From the NCBI GenBank assembly GCA_008501735.1, contig QQUF01000008.1, positions 62,001 through 126,000 of the forward strand: a stretch of DNA of 64,000 bases. Reading direction: 5' to 3'. Below are positions 51,560-59,094 of this stretch, piece by piece (the stretch's first letter is position 1; every line of letters starts with the position of its first letter). Origin of the DNA: Calditrichota bacterium. GTDB taxonomy: Bacteria > CLD3. Made by a program: the position numbers and the translations under genes. Under the pieces are notes generated by a model, which searched no databases, was not told where the DNA came from, and saw only the letters and a list, made by a program, of their open reading frames with translations.

Positions 51560-52261
51560 TTATCGGATTTTGAATTTTATCGGAATGATGATTTTTTTGA
51601 CACTAACTTTGCGCCCGTTTTGGAAAGCGGAAGTAAACCTCAAGTTTTTGACAGCTTCCAAAGCTACTTCACTCAAAAGTCCTTCGGTTTCATCTTTTAT
51701 CACCTTAAAGTTATAAGGAACTCCTTCTTTGTCAATGTCGAAAGAAATGTGAACAGTGCCTTCAACTCCTGTTTGTCTCAAGATTTCAGGGTAAACCAAA
51801 GTTTCAGAAATTGCTTTGTAAACCTCCTTAAAAAATGTCAAATTTTCAAAACCAATGACTTTGGATTTTATTTGAGAATGAATAAAAATTACGCCTTCGG
51901 GAGGAGCAAACTCAGGGATTTCTAAGATACTATTTTCAAATTTTTCTGGTTCTGGAATTTCTAAATCATCGAAATAACTTAAGTCATCTTCGACTTCTTT
52001 GAAATTAGAAGAAATCGCAACATTGTTTTCTGGTTTTTGTGGTAAGTTTTGTTTTTGTGGAAATTTTGTTACAGGTGGCGGAACAATTTTGAAGAAATCT
52101 TCACTTTTAAATTTTGGCAAAGAAATTTCCTGTGGTTTGTAAGCATCTTTGATTCCAACTAAAAATGCGATTGTTAAAAGAAGTGAGACAATCAAACTGA
52201 ACTCAAGTCGCTTGTGGTAGTTCAACTTGATGTTTGCTTCAGGAAGTTGTGAAAGTTTCAT
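51560..52261 (-). CDS. TonB-family energy transducer
   Basis: This 233-residue protein has one N-terminal membrane helix (about residues 25-41, LIVSLLLTIAFLVG). A proline-rich periplasmic linker follows (KIVPPPVTKFPQKQNLPQKPE), and a C-terminal TonB domain (about 140-230) with YPEILRQTGVEGTVHISFDI and VKNLRFTSAFQNG. It couples the proton motive force to outer-membrane receptors such as the ZnuD-like one in this window. ExbB/ExbD are not nearby. A GGAGG ribosome site precedes the ATG. It is transcribed away from the NuoE-NuoF gene. Confidence 0.88.
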   Translation of the reverse strand: MKLSQLPEANIKLNYHKRLEFSLIVSLLLTIAFLVGIKDAYKPQEISLPKFKSEDFFKIVPPPVTKFPQKQNLPQKPENNVAISSNFKEVEDDLSYFDDLEIPEPEKFENSILEIPEFAPPEGVIFIHSQIKSKVIGFENLTFFKEVYKAISETLVYPEILRQTGVEGTVHISFDIDKEGVPYNFKVIKDETEGLLSEVALEAVKNLRFTSAFQNGRKVSVKKIIIPIKFKIR

Positions 52262-52380
52262 TTTGTTTTCCTCCGAGTAACAAAATTTGTGGATTTTGGT
52301 CTTTGAGTGTGTAACTCTTTTCGGAAAGGATGAACTTGAAGACCTTTACTTTCAGTTTGTTACAACTTCTGTTCCAAGCA

Positions 52381-52402
52381 GAGACGCACAGCTGTGTGTC
52401 TC
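52381..52402. repeat. Short GAGACGCAC palindromic repeat
   Basis: GAGACGCACAG / CTGTGTGTCTC form an 11-bp palindrome with a single G-T mismatch. The core is shared with the repeats at 31856-31902 and 54670-54693. This one lies between tonB and the NuoE-NuoF gene. Confidence 0.65.
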
Positions 52403-52484
52403 CAACAAAAATTCTTCAAAGATTTGGCAACTTGACTTATATTCCTAAAACTTTTCAAATCTCAAAACTTACAAGGGCTTAATT

Positions 52485-54077
52485 TTGAACGACAAACGAC
52501 ACCAAATCCCCGAACTTTTGCAAGAGCTAAATGGCTTACAAAAAGGCAACTCAAAAGAAGTCTCACTTCAAACAGGAATTCCCGAAGCTGATATTTACGG
52601 AGTTGGAAGTTTTTACCACTTGCTTGCTGACCCGAACACAAAAATTCGCGTTTGCACAGGACTTTCTTGCCGAATGTCAGGAGCTGACGAGATTCTTGAA
52701 ACTGCGAAAAAAATGGGTTTGCCAACCGCTGAATGTTCTTGTCTTGCAGCTTGTGACAAACCACCTGCTGTTTTGCGAGACAGAGCAACTTTGCCACAAG
52801 TTACAGTTGAATCAATTGAGGAAACTGAAGGCGATTGGGAAAAATTGATGTCCGATTTTGCAGGAGACAAAAAATCTTGGAAAGGTGAAGTAGGACCTAA
52901 AATTGACGACCCCGAAAAACTCCCACTCAATCTTCTTGGGAAACAAAACTTCGACGGAAACGGTTTGAAAAAGACTTTGTCTCAAACTCCCGAAGTAACA
53001 ATTAAAGAAATCGAAAATTCAGGTTTACAGGGTAGAGGAGGAGCAGGTTTTCCTGCTGCTTTTAAATGGAACGCTGTTCTTAAACAAGAAGAAAAAACTC
53101 GTTACGTTGTTCTGAATGCCGACGAAGGAGAACCCGGAACTTTCAAAGACCGCGAAATTATGCTACGAAGACCAGACTTGGTAATTGAAGGTTTAGCAAT
53201 CGCAGCAAAAGTTATTGGAGCAAAGGAAATTTATCTTTACTTGCGTGGCGAATTTGAATTTCCAAAAGTGGAAATGAGAAAAGCAATTCAGGGGTTTAAA
53301 GACAACGGACTTTTGGAAGATTTGGAATTTCATTTTCACGACGGACAAGGTGCTTACATTTGTGGCGAAGAAACGGCACTTTTGGAAGCTCTTGAAGGAA
53401 AACGTGGAATGCCGAGACTCAAACCACCTTTTCCAGTTGAAAAAGGTTTGTGGCAAAAACCGACTTTAATTCACAATGTCGAAACGATTGCTTGCATTCC
53501 TTCGATTGTTTCGCGTGGGGGAAAATGGTTTAAAGATTTAGGAATCACAGAACCTGGAATTAAACTTTATTGTATCAGTGGACACGTCAAAAATCCTGGA
53601 ATTTATGAAATGCCTCTCGGAATTACTTTAGACGAATTAGTCGAGGAAGCTGGAGGTTACATCGGAAGACTAAAAGCATTTAGTCCAGGTGGAGCAAGTT
53701 CGGGGTTTTTGCCAGCAAGTTTCAGAAACGTCCCTCTTGATTTCAAAGGTTTGCAGAAAACAGGTTCGATGTTGGGTTCTGCTGGAGTTGTTGTTTTGAA
53801 TGACTCAATAAATATGAAGTGGGCAGTTGCTCAGCAATTGGAATTTTTTGAACGAGAAAGTTGTGGACAATGTGCTCCTTGCCGAATTGGAACTCGTTAT
53901 TTGCGTGAAGCTTTGGAATCAAAAATTGACGGAACTGAAAGCTCGAACAAACCTTCGTTGGAGTTCACAGAAGATGTTTCTTGGCAAATGACAGAGGGGT
54001 CAATTTGTGGTTTAGGACAAATTGCTTCACTTCCACTCACAAGTGCTCAAAAGTATTTTCCCAAAGATTTTGAGTAA
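52485..54077 (+). CDS. NuoE-NuoF fusion, NADH-oxidising module
   Basis: This 530-residue protein joins a NuoE-like [2Fe-2S] domain (residues 1-110) to a NuoF-like flavoprotein. The NuoE cysteines are in RVCTGLSCRMSG and AECSCLAACDKPP. The NuoF part has the FMN/NADH motifs GRGGAGFPAAFKWN, NADEGEPGTFKDREIM and GEETALLEALEGKRGMPRL. Its [4Fe-4S] motif is ESCGQCAPCRIGT plus a distal cysteine in GSICGLGQIA. Such fusions occur in NAD-dependent formate dehydrogenases and bidirectional hydrogenases as well as complex I. No other complex I, formate dehydrogenase or hydrogenase gene is adjacent. The start is TTG at 52485 behind AAGGG. Confidence 0.88.
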   Translation: MNDKRHQIPELLQELNGLQKGNSKEVSLQTGIPEADIYGVGSFYHLLADPNTKIRVCTGLSCRMSGADEILETAKKMGLPTAECSCLAACDKPPAVLRDRATLPQVTVESIEETEGDWEKLMSDFAGDKKSWKGEVGPKIDDPEKLPLNLLGKQNFDGNGLKKTLSQTPEVTIKEIENSGLQGRGGAGFPAAFKWNAVLKQEEKTRYVVLNADEGEPGTFKDREIMLRRPDLVIEGLAIAAKVIGAKEIYLYLRGEFEFPKVEMRKAIQGFKDNGLLEDLEFHFHDGQGAYICGEETALLEALEGKRGMPRLKPPFPVEKGLWQKPTLIHNVETIACIPSIVSRGGKWFKDLGITEPGIKLYCISGHVKNPGIYEMPLGITLDELVEEAGGYIGRLKAFSPGGASSGFLPASFRNVPLDFKGLQKTGSMLGSAGVVVLNDSINMKWAVAQQLEFFERESCGQCAPCRIGTRYLREALESKIDGTESSNKPSLEFTEDVSWQMTEGSICGLGQIASLPLTSAQKYFPKDFE

Positions 54078-54179
54078 AAATTTGATTTGACTAAAAGTAT
54101 TTACTAAACTCACAAAAATGCTTAACTTTTGCCCTTTAAAACTTACGAATTTAATTTAAACCAAAAAGAAAGTTATAAA

Positions 54180-54596
54180 ATGTACGATGAAGCATTAGTT
54201 GCTCCAATGCGAAAAGAATTAACGCAAATTGGAGTACAAGAATTAAGAACGGCACAAGAAGTTGACGACGTTATTCAAAATACAAAAGGAACTGTTCTCG
54301 TGATTGTAAACTCTGTTTGCGGTTGTGCAGCAGGACAAGCAAGACCAGCAATCAACTTAGCTCTTTCAAATGAAACTCTGCCAAACAAAGTTGTTACTGT
54401 TTTTGCAGGGCAAGACAAAGAAGCAACTGCTCAGGCAAGAAGCTACTTTGTTGGTTATCCAGCTTCTTCACCTTCAATGGCTCTTTTGAAAGACGGTGAA
54501 CTTGTTCACATTCTTGAAAGAAGGCACATCGAAAATAATGGTGCTGAAGCGATTGCTAACCACTTAATTTCTGTTTTCGAAGAAAACTGCAAGTAA
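54180..54596 (+). CDS. brxA: Bacilliredoxin (BrxA/BrxB, YphP family)
   Basis: This 138-residue thioredoxin-like protein reverses mixed disulfides between bacillithiol and proteins. The catalytic CGC motif is intact (VIVNSVCGCAAGQARPA), with the family-specific ARPA. I chose the ATG at 54180 (MYDEALVAPMRKEL), the standard family start; an in-frame TTG at 54129 would add 17 unrelated residues. The organism also carries bshB1 in this window, consistent with bacillithiol use. It follows the NuoE-NuoF gene by 102 bases and is convergent with the UGA-containing redoxin gene. Confidence 0.9.
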   Translation: MYDEALVAPMRKELTQIGVQELRTAQEVDDVIQNTKGTVLVIVNSVCGCAAGQARPAINLALSNETLPNKVVTVFAGQDKEATAQARSYFVGYPASSPSMALLKDGELVHILERRHIENNGAEAIANHLISVFEENCK

Positions 54597-54614
54597 AAAA
54601 TTACTTACGTAAAT

Positions 54615-54651
54615 AAAAAAAGGCGATTTAGTTTTAAATCGCCTTTTTTTG
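54615..54651 (+). terminator. Intrinsic terminator of brxA
   Basis: AGGCGATTTA / TAAATCGCCT form a 10-bp stem with a GTTT loop, extended by flanking A and T runs. The T-run on the plus strand follows the brxA stop by about 50 bases. The A-run on the other side makes it bidirectional. Confidence 0.9.
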
Positions 54652-54669
54652 TATAAACTGCAAAAAAAA

Positions 54670-54693
54670 AGACGCACAGGCGTGCGTCTCTAC
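54670..54693 (-). repeat. GTAGAGACGCAC inverted repeat acting as terminator
   Basis: AGACGCAC / GTGCGTCT form an 8-bp stem with loop AGGC. On the minus strand the sequence begins GTAGAGACGCAC and ends in a T-run (nine T). It lies 8 bases after the stop of the secreted redoxin gene, so it probably terminates it. It belongs to the same repeat family as 31856-31902 and 52381-52402. Confidence 0.7.
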
Positions 54694-54700
54694 AAAATAT

Positions 54701-56152
54701 TTATTTCAGCAAGATTGCTTTTCTGACTTGTGAGAAACCAGAATTTGTTTCAAGTTTGTAGAAGTAAATTCCACTTGAAACTTGTTGCCCAAAATTATCA
54801 TTTCCATTCCAAACAACTGAACCTTTTGGTTCTGTTAAATTGAACTCTTTAACTTGTTGTCCGAGAATGTTAAAGACTGACAATTTCGCCAAATCGTAAT
54901 TTGCATTTCCTAATTCGTAATTAATCGTTGTTGAAGGGTTAAATGGATTTGGATAGTTTTGACTCAAAGAGAAACTTTCTACAGAAGGATTTCCCTCTTC
55001 CAAATCAGTTACAACCGTAATCTGTTGAATGAAAATTTCCCAAGGGAACTCAATTCCGTTTGCGTTTACGTTGCCAAATTTGTAAGTGTAAGTTGTGTTT
55101 GGAGTAACATTCGGGTCAACGTAATTGTAATTTTGTGCCGTTGAAGTGTTTGCAACAGCGACCAAACTTGGTTCATTCACGTAAGTTGCAATTAAGTTAA
55201 AGTTTGTTCCGTCTTCACTTCTGTAGATTACGTAACCAAGAATGTCTCCTTCGCTTCCTGTTTCCCAATCAAAATTAACTGTGTTGCTAATTTGAGTTGT
55301 GTTTAAGAAATTCACACTAACACCAATTTCAGTAACGTTCACTGTTTCGTCTGTTCCATAAACTTCCACATTTCCGTTTGAGTCTTCACTTGAAAGTCTG
55401 TAAGTGTAAGTTGCGTTTGCGTTTGGTGCTAAATCTGTGTAAGAATAGTTTTGTGTTGTTGTAGAAGTTCCTGCTCCGACCAAACTTGTTTCAGTTAAGT
55501 AAGAAGCAATTTCGTTAAAAGAAACACCTCCGTCATCGCTTCTTTCAATTATGAAACCTTCGTTATCGGTTTCAGAAGTTGTTGCCCAATTAAGTTCAAC
55601 ATCGAATGCAATTTGAGTTCCTGCAAAAGAAGAAATTTCAGAAATTGAAGTGGAAGCTGCTAAAGCATTATCAATTTCAGTCATCACAGAAGATGCACTA
55701 AAAGCGTGAGCTCCAGATTTGAGAGTAACAATTCCTTGTTTGTCAATTACCCAAAAATTCTTGTTTGCTCCGTAAGCACTTGAGGTGGCTAAAGCGTTTG
55801 TAAGAAGTGGAAACTGAACGCCTGTATTTGCTTGGAAAATATTGTTTACCTGAGCACTTGAGCCATTGTATTGGTCAAGTCCAAGAAAGACAACGTCAGA
55901 ATTACTTTGGTAGTTATTTGTATAAAATTGTTGCACCGACGGTGCAATTCCCATACAACTTGATCAGTTATAACCAAAGAACATTAGAAACACAACTTTT
56001 CCTTGATAATCCGAAGAAAGAGTGTGCGAGTTTCCGTTTGTGTCATTCAACGAAAAGTCAGGTGCTAAATCACCGACATCTGTTGCAAACCCAAACGAAT
56101 AAGTTGAGAGTAGAACTGAAAGTCCTAAAACCGCTTTAGAAACTTTTTGCAT
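54701..56152 (-). CDS. Secreted redoxin, T9SS-sorted selenoprotein (UGA = Sec63)
   Basis: This 483-residue frame has one internal TGA at 55966-55964. The order is: signal peptide (residues 1-23, ending GFA); a TlpA/AhpC-like thioredoxin domain (about 25-165) with GDLAPDFSLNDTNGNS, then VVFLMFFGYN, the TGA, then SSCMGIAPSVQQFY; two fibronectin-like modules (about 180-270 and 275-370, each with IERSDDG- or YRSEDGT-like segments); and a T9SS sorting domain (SQNYPNPFNPSTTINYEL, VVWNGNDNFGQQVSSG, KAILLK). The TGA is in the first position of the redox motif (U-S-S-C), so I read Sec63-Cys66. A SECIS-like hairpin follows. The ATG at 56152 is preceded by AGGAAA; an upstream ATG at 56188 is less likely. 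It is divergent from a TetR gene. Confidence 0.88.
55931..55947 (-). promoter_or_regulatory. SECIS-like hairpin of the secreted redoxin mRNA
   Basis: TTGCACC, loop GTC, GGTGCAA form a perfect 7-bp stem with a three-base loop beginning with G. The stem starts 17 bases and the loop 24 bases after the UGA, within the spacing known for bacterial SECIS elements. The six codons it spans code for ordinary residues (IAPSVQ). The perfect GC-richer stem in an AT-rich gene is notable. Confidence 0.78.
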
Positions 56153-56253
56153 TTTTATTTCCTTTTTTTTGAAAAAATAATCAAGCATTAGAATAGTCTT
56201 TTAAATAAAAATATTCCATTAAAAAAATTACTTATGCAAACAACATTTTTTTA

Positions 56254-56283
56254 TTTAAATTAGGTCAAATGCACTAATTTAAA
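56254..56283. promoter_or_regulatory. TetR operator candidate
   Basis: TTTAAATTAG (56254-56263) and CTAATTTAAA (56274-56283) form a perfect 10-bp inverted repeat around a 10-base spacer, ending 2 bases before the TetR-family ATG. The site suits a TetR dimer and lies in the 133 bases between the regulator and the divergent UGA-redoxin gene, so it may control both. Confidence 0.55.
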
Positions 56284-56285
56284 AT

Positions 56286-56900
56286 ATGAAAACTAAAGAA
56301 AAAATAATTCTCAAATCTATCGAAATGTTCAACTCAAAAGGCATTTCTAAAGTTACAATTCGACACATTGCAAATGAACTTGGAATTAGTCACGGAAACT
56401 TAGGTTACCATTTTAAGAGCAAAGGTCTGATTGTAAGTGAGATTTACAATCGAATGGTAGAAGAAATTAACAACCTTGTTCTTCCTCCGAACTCCGAATC
56501 TTTGACTTTAAATCATTATAATATTTTGCTTCTTCAAGTACTTAATTTCCAAAAGAAATACATTTTTTTCTACTTAGACTTAATTGAAATTTTTAGGCTT
56601 TTCCCTGAAATCGCTAAAAAACACGAAAAAACTTACACCTTAAGAATTGCTCAAAATCAAAAACTCTTTCAAAATTTTATTGAACAAAATTTAATTAAGC
56701 CTGAATCACAAACAGGAACTTACAACAGAGTAATTCATACAACTTGGATGTTAATTAACTTTTGGATTTCGCAACAATGGGTTTTTCAAACTGAAAGTCC
56801 AGTTTTGCAAACCCATTTCACATTGAGGCAACTTTGGGATTTATTAATTCCACATCTGACAGAAAAAGGAAAAATCGAATACCAAAACCTTAACCTTTAA
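56286..56900 (+). CDS. TetR/AcrR-family transcriptional regulator
   Basis: This 204-residue protein has an N-terminal TetR helix-turn-helix (residues 3-60: KEKIILKSIEMFNSKGISKV, then IRHIANELGISHGNLGYHFK) and a helical ligand domain with several aromatic residues. The ligand is unknown. It lies between the divergent redoxin gene and a T9SS gene that starts 20 bases after its stop, so it may be co-transcribed with the latter. There is no ribosome site; the ATG follows the AT-rich inverted repeat almost directly. Confidence 0.88.
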   Translation: MKTKEKIILKSIEMFNSKGISKVTIRHIANELGISHGNLGYHFKSKGLIVSEIYNRMVEEINNLVLPPNSESLTLNHYNILLLQVLNFQKKYIFFYLDLIEIFRLFPEIAKKHEKTYTLRIAQNQKLFQNFIEQNLIKPESQTGTYNRVIHTTWMLINFWISQQWVFQTESPVLQTHFTLRQLWDLLIPHLTEKGKIEYQNLNL

Positions 56901-56920
56901 TTTTTTACTAGGAAATCAAA

Positions 56921-58093
56921 ATGAACAAAACTTTACTAACAGTTTGGGGGTTGACGGGAATAGCTTTTACTTCTTACCAACTTTTCGCACATTCAACAGG
57001 ACCACAAAACGGTAAAACAGGAGCTCCTCCTGCAAATAACACTTGTACTCAATGCCATTCTTCTTTTCCACTCAATTCTGGAAATGGAGCTTTAGTACTT
57101 TCTGGAGTTCCTGACTTTTACATTCCAGATTCAGTTTACACAATGCAAGTTTCCTTGCAGGAAAATGGAAAATCTCGTTGGGGATTTGAAATTAACGTTC
57201 AGAATCCACAATTTCAAACAATCGGTGGTTGGCAAAATTTTGACACAAATTTAATGCAAACAAGTAATTCTTACTTGAAGCACAAATCAGCAGGGACTTA
57301 CAACGGAACCTTAAATGGTCCTGTAAGTTGGGATTTTGACTGGAAAGCTCCAAGCACTCCAAACGAAACAATAATTTTCTACCTCGCTGCACTTGCTGCA
57401 AACGGAAACGGAAACACAGGAGGCGACCACGTTTATGCTTTAGTTGACACAGCACTTTACCAAGCACCAAACATTGCTCCTGAGGATTTTACACTTTTGA
57501 CTCCGACTTTCAACGAAACTGTCGGCGACACGATTAATTTTTCTTGGGAAGAAGCAGTTGACACTGACCCTGTGAGTTACACTTTGGAAATCAGTGAAAC
57601 AGACGGATTCCAAACTCCTGTTTTTACACAAAACCTCAATACTACAAATTTTGAGTTTATTGACACAATTCTTCAAGACGACACAGATTATTTTTGGCGA
57701 GTTACTGCGACTGACGGAAATTTAATGACAGTTTCGTCAGATGGAACAGGCTTGCTTCCTTACTCATTTTTCCACACCCAAATGGCTGTAAGTGTTTCTG
57801 AAAATTCTTCAACTCCAAAGAATTTTAGGCTTGCTCAAAACTATCCAAATCCATTTAATCCTTCAACTACGATAAATTATGAATTACAGACTACAAGTTA
57901 CGAAAATTCAAAACTTGTAATTTTTAATGTCTTAGGTGAAAAAGTTAAGGAGTTTGTTTTGGATAAACCTGAAGGTTCGGTCGTTTGGAAGGGAACAAAT
58001 TCTTTTGGTGAAGGAGTTTCTAGTGGAGTGTATTTTTATAAACTTGAAATAGGTGAAATTTCTCAAACAAAAAAAATGCTCTTTTTGAAGTAA
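56921..58093 (+). CDS. T9SS-sorted protein with a CxxCH motif (Reeler/choice-of-anchor V-like)
   Basis: This 390-residue protein begins with a signal-like segment (to about residue 23). A CxxCH motif follows at once (TCTQCHSSFP, Cys42-Cys45-His46), which could bind one c-type heme. The next 140 residues match the Reeler/choice-of-anchor V pattern (GNGALVLSGVPDFYIPDSVY..., WGFEINV). A fibronectin-like module (about 185-285, FTLLTPTFNETVGDTINFSW) and a sorting domain (AQNYPNPFNPSTTINYEL, VVWKGTNSFGEGVSSG, KKMLFLK) complete it. An AGGAA ribosome site precedes the ATG. It is probably co-transcribed with the TetR gene. Confidence 0.82.
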   Translation: MNKTLLTVWGLTGIAFTSYQLFAHSTGPQNGKTGAPPANNTCTQCHSSFPLNSGNGALVLSGVPDFYIPDSVYTMQVSLQENGKSRWGFEINVQNPQFQTIGGWQNFDTNLMQTSNSYLKHKSAGTYNGTLNGPVSWDFDWKAPSTPNETIIFYLAALAANGNGNTGGDHVYALVDTALYQAPNIAPEDFTLLTPTFNETVGDTINFSWEEAVDTDPVSYTLEISETDGFQTPVFTQNLNTTNFEFIDTILQDDTDYFWRVTATDGNLMTVSSDGTGLLPYSFFHTQMAVSVSENSSTPKNFRLAQNYPNPFNPSTTINYELQTTSYENSKLVIFNVLGEKVKEFVLDKPEGSVVWKGTNSFGEGVSSGVYFYKLEIGEISQTKKMLFLK

Positions 58094-58102
58094 GAAAAGT
58101 TT

Positions 58103-58134
58103 ATTGGTAGCAAGTATTTTTGCTACCAATTTTT
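58103..58134 (+). terminator. Intrinsic terminator of the CxxCH T9SS gene
   Basis: ATTGGTAGCAA / TTGCTACCAAT form an 11-bp stem with a 6-base loop and a T-run (58130-58134). It lies 9 bases after the stop. Confidence 0.92.
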
Positions 58135-58220
58135 CCATTTGTAAAAAATTAGAATTCAGTGTTGAATTTGAAGCTCTTAACTTCTACCTTCCATAAATTT
58201 AATTCAAAGGGATTCAAAAA

Positions 58221-58946
58221 ATGGAATGGAAAGACAGAGGCTGGTATTTAGTTTTTGAGTTTCATAACACAAACTCAAAGAATTTCGACGAAGTTCTTGA
58301 AAAGGCTCACACTCTTCCAAATTTCAGTGAATTAGTTGATGAAAAAGGTAATTTGTTTTACAGAAATATTTTCTTTCAAGATCACTACGAAAAAGCTTCA
58401 GGTTTTGCAGAACAAATCAAAAACTGGAAAGACACAAGGTTCTACTTAAAAGGGAATCCTTTTGACATAAAAGAAACATCTTTTTTTGATTCTTGTTACC
58501 GAAGTAGAAAACCTACTTTTGCAGATTCCAATTTCTGTGAAAAGTCTATAGTAACAAGCTCAAAGCAAAAATTTCCCGATTTCATTGGCTGTGATGCTCA
58601 AATGAAAATCGAAGTTAAGCTACCTCAAAATTATACTTCTGACTCAGACATTGACTTAGATAATTTTTGGTTCAGTTTCAATTCAACTTTAGACTACCAA
58701 CACTTCAAAATCCAAAAAGACAAAATTTGGGATAGGGTTTTGGCTTTTACAAATTCCTACAAAAATTGTCCTCGCTTTAATCTCCAACATCTTGAGGAAT
58801 TAGTTTACAAACTTCCTGAAAAAATTAAAATTACTGAAAATGGAATTTGGGAAATTCGAAAAGATATTTCTAAAAACAGATTTACTCTCAGACCACAAAA
58901 GATAGATTCTTACGAAAATTTTTTAGAAGAAATTTTAGGTAATTAA
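58221..58946 (+). CDS. Protein of unknown function
   Basis: The 241-residue product has no signal peptide or membrane segment, so it is likely cytoplasmic. It is rich in aromatic residues (W, F, Y) and Lys. Cysteines are spread singly (CYRSRK, NFCEKS, IGCDAQ, KNCPRF), so metal binding is not obvious. The start MEWKDRGWYLVFEF has no good match that I can recall. The gene is isolated, with its own terminator 90 bases downstream, and is convergent with bshB1. Confidence 0.6.
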   Translation: MEWKDRGWYLVFEFHNTNSKNFDEVLEKAHTLPNFSELVDEKGNLFYRNIFFQDHYEKASGFAEQIKNWKDTRFYLKGNPFDIKETSFFDSCYRSRKPTFADSNFCEKSIVTSSKQKFPDFIGCDAQMKIEVKLPQNYTSDSDIDLDNFWFSFNSTLDYQHFKIQKDKIWDRVLAFTNSYKNCPRFNLQHLEELVYKLPEKIKITENGIWEIRKDISKNRFTLRPQKIDSYENFLEEILGN

Positions 58947-59034
58947 AATTTTCTGTTGGCTTTTAAAAAAAAGATACATACATTATTACCGTATATAAAG
59001 ACTCTCAAACCCTCCTTTTTCAAAGACTCTCGAG

Positions 59035-59067
59035 CCTGATAGGTTTAACGACCTATCAGGTTTTTTT
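59035..59067 (+). terminator. Intrinsic terminator
   Basis: CCTGATAGGT / ACCTATCAGG form a perfect 10-bp stem with a 6-base loop followed by seven T. It lies about 90 bases after the 58221-58946 gene, whose 3' leader also contains the direct repeat AAAGACTCTC twice. On the minus strand no T-run follows. Confidence 0.88.
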
Positions 59068-59094
59068 GTTTTTAAAATTTATTGTAATTTTTTC

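Noticed and set aside
29855-56152. Genetic code change (UGA read as an amino acid everywhere) or frameshifts to explain the two split genes
   Set aside because: Many genes here end in UGA (rimI, nth, lptF, xseA) at correct protein ends. Both split genes are in one frame with intact flanking motifs and no length change, so neither a code change nor a frameshift fits.
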